A stretch of 15,538 nucleotides of DNA, from positions 1-15,538 of the forward strand of contig DCHN01000094.1 in NCBI GenBank assembly GCA_002315995.1, read 5' to 3'. How positions within the stretch are numbered: the first letter of the stretch is position 1; every line of letters starts with the position of its first letter. Below, in pieces: positions 1 to 6,881 of the stretch. The position numbers and the translations under genes were made by a program. This DNA is from Bacteroidales bacterium UBA1751 (GTDB lineage Bacteria; Bacteroidota; Bacteroidia; Bacteroidales; UBA932). Below the pieces are notes generated by a model. That model searched no databases. It saw only the letters and a list, made by a program, of their open reading frames with translations, and was not told the DNA's origin.

Positions 1-692
1 TTTACAGATGCATCAGGAGTTGCCTTCTCAAGCCACTCGATTCCCTGATCAATCTTCTTTGCTGCAATGGCAGCCATACCGCCAATCTTGTATGCATTTG
101 CATTTTCACCATATGAGAGCATCTTTGCGGCAGCCTCAACAGCTTCATCGTTCTTCTTACCCTTGTATGCAGCCAACATCTTGCTCTGATATATGTTCTG
201 AAGGAGTTTATAAGCCTTTGCCTGATTCTGAGGTCCCTCAGCTGCAGCCTTCTCAAGAACAGGAACAGCCTCCGCAACGTTACCTGCCTTAACAAGTGAC
301 TGGCCCTTCATAAGCAATACTGTTCCAACAAAACCCTTTGCCTTGTCAGCAGTCTCCTGATCTCCATACTCAACAGCCTTTGCTGCAGTTGCCTCCAACC
401 CTGCAAGAGCCTGGTCGAAATTGCTGGCCTGAATATCTTTGTTGGCAAGCTGAAGCATAATTGTAGGAATCATCTTTTTGCAATCTGCAACGAGGGATGC
501 TGCACTCTCCTCCTGTGAAGCCTGAGCAATCTCAAGGGCTTTCTGCATTCCAGCAAGAGCATCTGTGAAATTATCAGCCTGATATGCTGTTACCGCGTTA
601 TTAAAAGATTCTGTGGCCTGTGCCATATCCTGTGCGTTGGCACTGCAGAAAACAAACAAAGCAACAACTGCTGCCGATAAGAATTTTTTCAT
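1..692 (-). CDS. Exported TPR-repeat protein, 3' end outside window
   Basis: I translated this gene from the reverse strand; the frame is open from the ATG at 692-690 to the window edge, giving 230 residues with no stop. The protein starts MKKFLSAAVVALFVFCSANA, a signal peptide with a probable cleavage after A20. The cysteine at 16 is not in a good lipobox, so a soluble periplasmic protein is more likely than a lipoprotein. The rest is Ala/Lys/Glu-rich helix pairs spaced like tetratricopeptide repeats: about 27-60, 82-115, 125-160 and 165-225, each with a pattern such as A-x-Y-x(3)-F-x-D-A-L. TPR proteins are scaffolds for protein contacts, and nothing here shows a partner or an enzymatic role. 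It is transcribed away from the M16 gene from its own promoter. The gene and the TPR fold are well supported; the function is unknown. Confidence 0.85.
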   Translation of the reverse strand, partial: MKKFLSAAVVALFVFCSANAQDMAQATESFNNAVTAYQADNFTDALAGMQKALEIAQASQEESAASLVADCKKMIPTIMLQLANKDIQASNFDQALAGLEATAAKAVEYGDQETADKAKGFVGTVLLMKGQSLVKAGNVAEAVPVLEKAAAEGPQNQAKAYKLLQNIYQSKMLAAYKGKKNDEAVEAAAKMLSYGENANAYKIGGMAAIAAKKIDQGIEWLEKATPDASV

Positions 693-754
693 CTCTTTTT
701 AATTGTTAAGTTTATATTGATTAATGTTTTGTATTGTCTTAGCCAATTCCTTGC

Positions 755-786
755 CAAATTTAAGGAATTTTATAAACCCTAACAAT
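755..786 (-). promoter_or_regulatory. Predicted Bacteroidota promoter for the TPR gene
   Basis: On the minus strand a perfect -7 element TAAATTTG (755-762; consensus TAnnTTTG) follows an ATTG (783-786) after 20 bases. ATTG is a 3-of-4 match to the -33 TTTG at the usual distance. The predicted leader to the ATG at 692 is about 60 bases. This rests on motif matching only. Confidence 0.6.
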
Positions 787-803
787 TTTTGGCGTAAAAA
801 AAG

Positions 804-811
804 TATTTTTG
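804..811 (+). promoter_or_regulatory. Predicted -7 element for the M16 gene
   Basis: TATTTTTG matches TAnnTTTG exactly. The nearest TTTG (788-791) is only 12 bases upstream, closer than usual for a -33 element, so the upstream half is weak. Transcription would start near 815, leaving a leader of about 50 bases before the ATG at 865. That supports starting the protein at 865 rather than at the upstream in-frame ATG at 724. Confidence 0.5.
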
Positions 812-821
812 CACAAGGTTA

Positions 822-836
822 CGGCGTCAGACGCCG
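822..836. promoter_or_regulatory. 15-base palindrome in the M16 leader
   Basis: CGGCGTC (822-828) and GACGCCG (830-836) are exact 7-base inverted arms around a single A. The element lies just after the predicted transcription start of the M16 gene and stands out as GC-rich inside an AT-rich intergenic region. As DNA it could be an operator for a dimeric regulator. With a one-base centre it would make only a strained RNA hairpin. No regulator is identified. Confidence 0.4.
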
Positions 837-864
837 CAGTGAATTCCATTTAAATTACAGTGTC

Positions 865-3750
865 ATGACTCATTCTTTCCGTTTTCATATCTTCTTCATT
901 GTTTTTGCAATTGCACTCCTTGCAATGCCGCAACTTCAGGCGCAGGATGTTGAGAAACTCCCGGACGATCCGAGGGTACGCAGGGGAAAGCTGGCCAATG
1001 GATTAAGTTATATTCTCATAAAGAATGGTGCTGAAAGCGGTAAAGCCGATTTCGGAGTTCTCCAGAACATAGGCACAAGCATTGAAGGAGAGGGGGAGAA
1101 GGGAATGCTGAAACTTCTTGAAACCCTCACAATGCGTGGAACCAGGAACTTCAATGATGCAACCATTCTCTCATACCTGAAATCAATTGGAGTCCCGGCC
1201 ACAAATATTGAGTTCAATACCGGTGTTGACAACACCGTTTATTCAATTAAAGGGGTACCTGTAAAATCTGGAAATACCGTTGACTCAACCCTGCTTATTC
1301 TTTATAACTGGTTGGGCTCAATGAACCTTGATGAAGAGGACCTCAAAGAGGAGATTCCATTTCTTAGAACACGCCTGGCCAATGAGAGTACAGCCGAAAA
1401 ACGCCTGAATGACGCTCTAATAAAAGAACTCTACCCCAAGAGCAACTATTACCACTCCATTGGAAACGATGCGGTTAATTCATTGGCAAAAATATCTTCA
1501 AAAGAGTTGAGAGCCTTCTATTACAAATGGTTCAGACCTGAGCTGCAATGCATTGCCATAGCGGGTGACATAGACCTTGACCTTATGGAAACAAAGATAA
1601 AGTCTCTCTTTGTAACCATTCCCAAGCCGCTTGACAAACAGAAACGCACCCTCTACTCTCCAAAGGAGTTTGAAGGGGTGAAAGTGAGTGTACTTACAGA
1701 CAAGGAGTACAGCAGGACAAAGATTACGGTTGCCATTCTCAAGGAGCCGATTCTGGAGAAGTACAGGAACACTACAGTTCCATATCTTCAGGAGTATTTT
1801 GACGATATAATAATCAATACCCTTGAGGGGAGGCTTAACTCGGCTATTGCCGGAAAGAACATAGCAATCAACAACCTGGATGTTAAAAAGGGACGTTTCC
1901 TTGATATCTCAAACCTCGAGGCATTCACCATTAGCTTTGAAACCCTACCGGAGTCAGCCTACGCCGCTACATCCTTCATAGGAACCGAGCTGGAAAACCT
2001 TGCAAAGAACGGCCTCACACCGCAAGAGATGAGAAAGAACCGTGATATCTATTTCAAAGGGGTTGAAACACAATATGACGGAAGAAAATCACTTCCAAAC
2101 AGTTTCTATTTCAACAGAATTGAGAGAAACTTCTTTGACGGATACACTCTTGCCAGCACTGAAATGAAGTTTGAAGTTCTCAAGGAGATGGTATACGCCA
2201 TACCTCTCTCAAGCATCAACGAGTATACCCAGAGCCTTCTGAATTCACACAGAAACACACTATTAAGTTGCTTTATGCCTTGGCAGCGCAATAGTGACCC
2301 GCTTTCAAAGGAGAGGCTTCTTCTTTCATACAACGGTTCTGCCCTGAGTGCTCCCGTTACAATAAAAGAGTCCGAGCCTGTTGTTTGGCCTCTCATTGCC
2401 CTTGGCTCAACGGCTCCGGCACTTCTGAGTGAAAGCCTAGATGAGGTTACTGCATCAACCGTAATGCACCTTTCAAACGGTGCCACCGTTATTTTCAAAA
2501 ACAACCCTTCATCAAAGGATACCATTGCCTTCAGGGCTGTAAGCAAAGGAGGCTACTCCCTCATGAAGGGCGTGACCCCGAATATGGAACGTCTTCTGAA
2601 CGAGAGCGCCGAAATAGGCGGTCTCCTGGAGATGTCAAAAGCTGATATTGAGAAGTTGTTCACCTACAACAATATCTCCATTTCAACAAGGATATATCCT
2701 CAGAAAGAGGAGATTGAGGGATATGCTGCAACCTCAAGCGCTGAAAAGATGATGCAGGCAATTTACCTTGAAATGACAGCACGAAGAGCCGACCGCAGTG
2801 CATTTGACACATACAGGAAAGGATATTTATATCAGGTGCAGACTCAGAGCCTCGACCCTGAGGTTGCATTCCGTGACTCGGTTGAATACTACAACGTAAG
2901 CAACAGAAATTATGTAAACAAACTGGATGCTGATGCTATAAACTCCATTGACTATAATGCCCTGTTCAAAGAGATTGGAAAGAGATTCTCCAATGCTGCC
3001 GACTGGACATTCATATTCAGCGGTGACTATAATCTGCAGAGTCTTAAGGAGTATGCAGTAAAATATCTTGGAGCCATTCCTGGCAGGGAGCAGGATAATG
3101 AAAGCAGCATTGTCATTCCGAATTATGCCAGCAAAAACTCCATTCAAAGAAGATTCCTCTACAAGATGGTTGCCCCAAGGAGTATGGTTAGCGTAACATA
3201 CAACAATGCCTGCAAAACCTCCACCGCCAACTATATTCTTGGAAACATGGTATCAATTTACCTCAATGAGCAGCTGAAGCTCAACAGAAGCGGCAGAATG
3301 TACTCCAATCTGTTCATTGATTTCAAGTTGAAGTCATATCCGGAAGAGTTGGCCACCATGGAGATTTCGTTTGAAACAGACAGTACAACGGCTCAGAACA
3401 CCATTGACAATGTAAAGGGAATCCTTGTTAATGTAGCAAACGGCAAACTTTCAAATGCTGCCTATAAAGAGCTTGTCTCTACAACCAGGAACATTTTCCT
3501 CACATCAATTCTGAAGAATGCATACTGGCTTGACATACTTGAAGAGAAGTATCTGTTCGGTCGTGACTTCCATTCCGATTTTATGAGCTCTCTCGAAACT
3601 CTCTCAAAAGACAGGTTCGAAGCATTTGTGAACTCACTTATAAGAAAAGGCAATGAAATTGCAGTAATAATGGATGGAACAACCAAGGATGTGAATACCC
3701 AGAACCTCTTCAAGGAGGAGGGATTCATAAAGGATTATTTCAATCTTTAG
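865..3750 (+). CDS. M16-family zinc-protease homologue, probably inactive
   Basis: The 961-residue protein starts at the ATG at 865, directly before a signal peptide (MTHSFRFHIFFIVF..., cleavage near A26). An in-frame ATG at 724 would add 47 residues reading through the predicted promoter, so I reject it. It has the usual two-half architecture and length of Bacteroidota periplasmic M16 (insulinase/PqqL-like) proteins. The N-terminal half opens with LANGLSYILIKN and ends its first domain with KWFRPELQCIAIAGDID; the C-terminal half begins near residue 530 with LSNGATVIFKNN. Active members carry HxxEH followed by a distal zinc-binding Glu. Here the first motif reads K83-L-L-E-T87, so both histidines are gone, and the aligned distal segment (about 162-170) reads EEIPFLRTR with no obvious ligand. 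I infer a non-catalytic subunit or chaperone-like role. It converges on the EamA gene with an 11-base overlap. Confidence 0.88.
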   Translation: MTHSFRFHIFFIVFAIALLAMPQLQAQDVEKLPDDPRVRRGKLANGLSYILIKNGAESGKADFGVLQNIGTSIEGEGEKGMLKLLETLTMRGTRNFNDATILSYLKSIGVPATNIEFNTGVDNTVYSIKGVPVKSGNTVDSTLLILYNWLGSMNLDEEDLKEEIPFLRTRLANESTAEKRLNDALIKELYPKSNYYHSIGNDAVNSLAKISSKELRAFYYKWFRPELQCIAIAGDIDLDLMETKIKSLFVTIPKPLDKQKRTLYSPKEFEGVKVSVLTDKEYSRTKITVAILKEPILEKYRNTTVPYLQEYFDDIIINTLEGRLNSAIAGKNIAINNLDVKKGRFLDISNLEAFTISFETLPESAYAATSFIGTELENLAKNGLTPQEMRKNRDIYFKGVETQYDGRKSLPNSFYFNRIERNFFDGYTLASTEMKFEVLKEMVYAIPLSSINEYTQSLLNSHRNTLLSCFMPWQRNSDPLSKERLLLSYNGSALSAPVTIKESEPVVWPLIALGSTAPALLSESLDEVTASTVMHLSNGATVIFKNNPSSKDTIAFRAVSKGGYSLMKGVTPNMERLLNESAEIGGLLEMSKADIEKLFTYNNISISTRIYPQKEEIEGYAATSSAEKMMQAIYLEMTARRADRSAFDTYRKGYLYQVQTQSLDPEVAFRDSVEYYNVSNRNYVNKLDADAINSIDYNALFKEIGKRFSNAADWTFIFSGDYNLQSLKEYAVKYLGAIPGREQDNESSIVIPNYASKNSIQRRFLYKMVAPRSMVSVTYNNACKTSTANYILGNMVSIYLNEQLKLNRSGRMYSNLFIDFKLKSYPEELATMEISFETDSTTAQNTIDNVKGILVNVANGKLSNAAYKELVSTTRNIFLTSILKNAYWLDILEEKYLFGRDFHSDFMSSLETLSKDRFEAFVNSLIRKGNEIAVIMDGTTKDVNTQNLFKEEGFIKDYFNL

Positions 3751-4660
3751 TGAAAAAGCCCTTCAGGCTTTTAAAATTGAAAACAACAAGTGAAACTGTT
3801 ATTATTACAAGCCCGACAATGGAATATGTGTCGGGCCTGTCATTCTTTAAAATAGTCCAGCACTCTATGCTTCCTACTACCGGAAGGAGAAACTTCCACA
3901 TATTGAGTGATGAAACCTTCACTCCCTTTCTTGAAAGGAGATGAAGCCATATTATGGTTGTAAATATGGTTATTAGAACCATGGCCCCAAGTGAAATATA
4001 GAACTCCATGTCAACGGGAACATGGGCAATCCCCTCGAACGGATAGGCCAAAAGAAGCAGGAGCACTCCTCCGAAAATCATCTCCATGGCACTCAGAACC
4101 TTAATGTCAACCCTTGTAAAGTCAACTCTGGCAACAATAATGTTCCCATATGCCGCCGAGATACAATCAATAATAATAAGAAGAATTCCGGCAGCAGATG
4201 CAAACCCCATTGATTTTATTGAGAAAAAACTGGGCCAGCTCACCACAACCAATCCCATTATTCCAAGCACCAATGAGCATATCATCAGTGGCGTGAACTT
4301 CTCATCTTTTATAATCCACGACGATAGAAGCGTTACGAAAAAGGGCTGGCATCCAACAATGAGCGCAACAATTGATGCATCGGTAAGACTCTGCCCGCAA
4401 TAATATGCCCCATAAAGAATTGTTGTTGAAAACAACCCCACTTTAAGCATAAGCAGCCAGTACTGCTTTACCTGATTAAAAAAATTACGGTTTGCCACTG
4501 CCCACGGGAGCAACAACAAACCGGCAATTGTGAATGTATATCCTGCAAACTGGAGAGGTGCCTCCATATATTCAAGCCCTGTTTTGGTTGGAACAAAACT
4601 TGAACCCCACATGACACATGTGAGTATTGCAAGGAATGTAGTAGAAGAAAAAATCTTCAT
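3740..4660 (-). CDS. EamA-family (DMT superfamily) transporter
   Basis: The 306-residue inner-membrane protein has about ten hydrophobic helices arranged as two EamA repeats. The first repeat opens with ILTCVMWGSSFVPTKTGLEY, the typical W-G-s-s-f start of this family, and the second starts near residue 155. Family members export amino acids, metabolites or drugs; the substrate cannot be read from this sequence. Its ATG overlaps the frr stop by one base (TAATG on the minus strand), so translation is probably coupled to frr. The last four codons overlap the end of the M16 gene, and the M16 terminator hairpin lies inside its C-terminal codons. The family is clear; the cargo is unknown. Confidence 0.88.
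   Translation of the reverse strand: MKIFSSTTFLAILTCVMWGSSFVPTKTGLEYMEAPLQFAGYTFTIAGLLLLPWAVANRNFFNQVKQYWLLMLKVGLFSTTILYGAYYCGQSLTDASIVALIVGCQPFFVTLLSSWIIKDEKFTPLMICSLVLGIMGLVVVSWPSFFSIKSMGFASAAGILLIIIDCISAAYGNIIVARVDFTRVDIKVLSAMEMIFGGVLLLLLAYPFEGIAHVPVDMEFYISLGAMVLITIFTTIIWLHLLSRKGVKVSSLNMWKFLLPVVGSIECWTILKNDRPDTYSIVGLVIITVSLVVFNFKSLKGFFTKD
3754..3772 (+). terminator. Probable terminator of the M16 gene, inside the EamA reading frame
   Basis: AAAAGCC (3754-3760) and GGCTTTT (3766-3772) form a perfect 7-base-pair stem with a 5-base loop, starting three bases after the M16 stop codon. The right arm ends in four T. The same bases encode part of the C-terminal LKGFFTKD of the opposing EamA protein. 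The stem is short and A/T-rich, so efficiency is uncertain. Confidence 0.55.
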
Positions 4661-5226
4661 TAAACAGTCATGATTTCCTTCTCCTTGGCAGCAACAATAT
4701 CGTCAATCTTCTTGTTGAAGAGATCTGTCTCCTTCTGAATCTGTGCCTCAGCATCCTTGCATACATCCTCAGGAAGCCCATCCTTCTGGAACTTCTTGTG
4801 AGCGTCAACCACATCCCTGCGGGCATTCCTTATGCTCTGTTTTGCCGTTTCGCCAGCTGCACGAACCTGCTTTACAAGCTCTTTGCGCCTCTCTTCGGTA
4901 AGAGGTGGAATGTTTATTCTTATATTCTCACCATTGTTCTGCGGTGTATATCCTATGTTGGCAGCAAGAATAGCCTTTTCAATTACAGGAATCATACTCT
5001 TTTCCCATGGCTGAATAAGCATTGTCTTTGCATCAGGTGTAGTGATGCTGGCAACATTTGGAACAGGTGTCTGGGAACCGTAGTAATCAACCATTACCTG
5101 CTGGAAAATTGCAGGATTAGGTTTGCCGGCACGGTAAGTCTTGAGATCCTCATCAAGAAATGTAATAGCCTTTGCCATTTTATCCTTTGCTGCGGCAATG
5201 TTCTCTTTTGAAACATTTAAATCCAT
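4660..5226 (-). CDS. frr: Ribosome recycling factor
   Basis: The 188-residue product is full length for RRF (about 185 residues). It splits post-termination ribosomes into subunits together with EF-G. Visible family signatures include the N-terminal helix with LKTYRAGKPNPAIFQQVMVDYYGS, the segment TPVPNVASITTPDAKTMLIQPWEKS, and the long C-terminal helix with NIPPLTEERRKELVKQVR and ARRDVVDAHKK. It lies 37 bases downstream of pyrH in the same orientation, the classic pyrH-frr pair, and shares one base with the following EamA gene. No separate promoter is evident, so it is probably transcribed from the pyrH promoter. The identification is very secure. Confidence 0.98.
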   Translation of the reverse strand: MDLNVSKENIAAAKDKMAKAITFLDEDLKTYRAGKPNPAIFQQVMVDYYGSQTPVPNVASITTPDAKTMLIQPWEKSMIPVIEKAILAANIGYTPQNNGENIRINIPPLTEERRKELVKQVRAAGETAKQSIRNARRDVVDAHKKFQKDGLPEDVCKDAEAQIQKETDLFNKKIDDIVAAKEKEIMTV

Positions 5227-5263
5227 ATCTCTATTTTTTAGAATTATTTCAGTAACAAGGTTG

Positions 5264-5968
5264 TTATTTTACAAGAGTTCCTATCTTTTCTCCTGAAAGA
5301 AGCTTCGTAAGATTTCCAGGGGTGTCCATATCAAAAACCACAATTGGGCAGGCATTCTCCTTGCACAATGTAAATGCAGTGAGATCCATTATCTTTAGCC
5401 CACGGCTATATACCTCGTCAAATGAAATCGTGTCAAATTTGACCGCATTAGGATCCTTTTCAGGATCTGCAGTATAGACACCATCGACCCTGGTTCCCTT
5501 GAAAAGAGCGTCTGCCTCTATTTCACAAGCTCTCAATGCGCTGGCTGAATCAGTTGTAAAGAACGGGTTTCCAGTACCTCCGGCAATAATTGCCACTCCT
5601 CCATTTTCCATACACTCCACTGCCTTCTCCTTTGCATAATATCTGGCAACAGGCTCCATTGGTAGAGATGTGAAAACCTGTGCATCAACACCCTCATCCT
5701 GTATGAACATGGCCAAACCAAGTGAGTTTATTACAGTTGCCAACATTCCCATCTGGTCTCCCTTCACACGGCTGAACCCTTTGCTCAAACCCTGCACTCC
5801 CCTGAATATATTACCTCCGCCTATTACAATTCCTATTTGAACACCACTCTTTGCACAAGCTGCTATCTCCTTGGCATATTGGGTCATTCTGACATTGTCA
5901 AGCCCCTTTCCGGTCTCCCCTCCGAGACTCTCACCACTCAATTTCAAAAGTATTCTCTTGTACATCAT
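5264..5968 (-). CDS. pyrH: Uridylate (UMP) kinase
   Basis: The 234-residue protein matches bacterial UMP kinase, which phosphorylates UMP to UDP with ATP in pyrimidine nucleotide synthesis. It belongs to the amino-acid-kinase fold, not the eukaryotic UMP/CMP kinase fold. Motifs in order are KRILLKLSGESL at the N terminus, the glycine loop IGIVIGGGNIFRG near residue 46, GTGNPFFTTDSASALRA near 131-147, and KGTRVDGVYTADP, ending in IGTLVK. Two ATGs lie in tandem at the start (5968-5966 and 5965-5963), and either could be used. A good promoter lies about 18 bases upstream and would drive pyrH-frr-EamA. Confidence 0.98.
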   Translation of the reverse strand: MMYKRILLKLSGESLGGETGKGLDNVRMTQYAKEIAACAKSGVQIGIVIGGGNIFRGVQGLSKGFSRVKGDQMGMLATVINSLGLAMFIQDEGVDAQVFTSLPMEPVARYYAKEKAVECMENGGVAIIAGGTGNPFFTTDSASALRACEIEADALFKGTRVDGVYTADPEKDPNAVKFDTISFDEVYSRGLKIMDLTAFTLCKENACPIVVFDMDTPGNLTKLLSGEKIGTLVK

Positions 5969-5985
5969 AACCTTTATTTATGAAA

Positions 5986-5993
5986 CAAAATTA
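5986..5993 (-). promoter_or_regulatory. Predicted promoter of the pyrH-frr operon
   Basis: TAATTTTG on the minus strand is an exact match to TAnnTTTG. A GTTG (6014-6017), a 3-of-4 match to the -33 TTTG, lies 20 bases upstream. The predicted leader is only about 14 bases. Confidence 0.6.
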
Positions 5994-6025
5994 GCCAAAG
6001 ATTATGATAATTGCAACTAAGAGGT

Positions 6026-6033
6026 TATCTTTG
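6026..6033 (+). promoter_or_regulatory. Predicted promoter of the cytochrome b gene
   Basis: TATCTTTG matches the TAnnTTTG -7 element exactly. TATG at 6003-6006 is a 3-of-4 match to the -33 TTTG, 19 bases upstream. Transcription would start near 6037, with a leader of about 59 bases before the ATG at 6096. Confidence 0.6.
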
Positions 6034-6095
6034 CTAGAAGTTGCGGCGACTGCAAAGCAACCTGAAAAGATATATTTAAAAATCATTAATAAAAT

Positions 6096-6767
6096 ATGGC
6101 TAACATTTTTTCATCGTCCATTGGAAAGAAGCTCATTATGAGTTTGAGCGGTCTCTTCCTTATTTTGTTTCTCTTTGTACACGCATTCGTAAACTCTCTT
6201 TCACTCATAAGTGATGAGGCTTTCAATGCAGGTTGCGAGTTCATGGCTCTTCCGATTGTATCCGTTATTGTGCCTGTACTCGCTTTCGGTTTCCTTATTC
6301 ACATCATTTACGCATTCATCCTTTCCATAGGAAACCTTAAAGCAAGAGGATCTGAGCGTTACGCTGTTCCAAACAGGGCAAAAACTGACGACTGGGCATC
6401 AAAGAACATGCTTGTTCTTGGCGTAATTATCATTCTGGGCATTGCACTTCACCTTACAGATTTCTGGGCAAAAATGCAGCTTGCAGATTGGACAGGAAAT
6501 GAAGTTCCAGCGGGTGCAACTCTCATGCATGCAACATTCAAACCGCTTTGGCTCACCATTCTCTACATTGTATGGTTCATATTCCTCTGGTTGCACCTCA
6601 ACCATGGTTTCTGGAGCGCAATTCAGACAATAGGATGGAACAATGACATCTGGATGAAACGTTGGAAAGCAATAGGTCTTGTAGTATCATCAATTCTTGT
6701 TCTTGTCTTCATTGCTGTAGCAATAAATGCACACCTTGTTGCAAATTGCCCTTGCTGCTGCGCATAA
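6096..6767 (+). CDS. sdhC: Succinate dehydrogenase/fumarate reductase cytochrome b subunit (b558 family)
   Basis: The 223-residue protein has five hydrophobic helices and matches the b558-type membrane anchor of Bacteroidota succinate:quinone oxidoreductases. These carry two hemes and pass electrons between quinol and the flavoprotein/iron-sulfur subunits during fumarate respiration. Candidate heme ligands sit in the helices: H29 (FLFVHAFVN), H69 (FLIHIIYAF), H119 (IALHLTDFW) and H167 or H170 (WLHLNHGFW). Four are needed, as in the Wolinella FrdC type. The gene is normally followed by sdhA/frdA and sdhB/frdB. Here a terminator and an opposing gene follow instead, so it is an orphan in this window. 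The C terminus ends NCPCCCA, an unusual run of four cysteines in six residues. The symbol could equally be frdC. Confidence 0.93.
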   Translation: MANIFSSSIGKKLIMSLSGLFLILFLFVHAFVNSLSLISDEAFNAGCEFMALPIVSVIVPVLAFGFLIHIIYAFILSIGNLKARGSERYAVPNRAKTDDWASKNMLVLGVIIILGIALHLTDFWAKMQLADWTGNEVPAGATLMHATFKPLWLTILYIVWFIFLWLHLNHGFWSAIQTIGWNNDIWMKRWKAIGLVVSSILVLVFIAVAINAHLVANCPCCCA

Positions 6768-6809
6768 TAAGTTTTTCATGAAATTGCCGGAAGGCAATGT
6801 CACAAATAT

Positions 6810-6847
6810 AAAGGAGCTCAACCACCAAAAGTAGGTTGAGCTCCTTT
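6810..6847. terminator. Bidirectional terminator hairpin
   Basis: A perfect 14-base-pair stem (6810-6823 with 6834-6847, arms AAAGGAGCTCAACC and GGTTGAGCTCCTTT) closes a 10-base loop. It lies between the convergent cytochrome b and serine hydrolase genes. The arms end in A and T runs, so it can act on both strands. A second small GC hairpin (CGCCC/GGGCG, 6858-6872) lies between it and the serine hydrolase stop. Confidence 0.85.
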
Positions 6848-6881
6848 GTATCACTATCGCCCCGGGTGGGCGGTTAAAATT

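Noticed and set aside
724..864. Upstream in-frame extension of the M16 protein from an ATG at 724
   Set aside because: It would read through the predicted promoters and palindrome and add 47 residues before an evident signal peptide that starts at 865.
2106..3147. Several minus-strand open frames of 69-146 codons
   Set aside because: They are antisense to the M16 gene, have no signals of their own and no family resemblance.
4798..5211. 137-codon plus-strand open frame
   Set aside because: It is fully antisense to frr, Cys- and Leu-rich in a way typical of shadow frames, with no promoter.
5253..5266. Small palindrome TAACAAGGTTGTTA between pyrH and frr
   Set aside because: The arms are six bases with a two-base centre, AT-rich and overlapping the pyrH stop codon; this can arise by chance and no terminator T-run follows.
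6040..6061. GTTGC/GCAAC inverted repeat in the cytochrome b leader
   Set aside because: The arms are only five bases with a 12-base gap; too weak to call a regulatory site.
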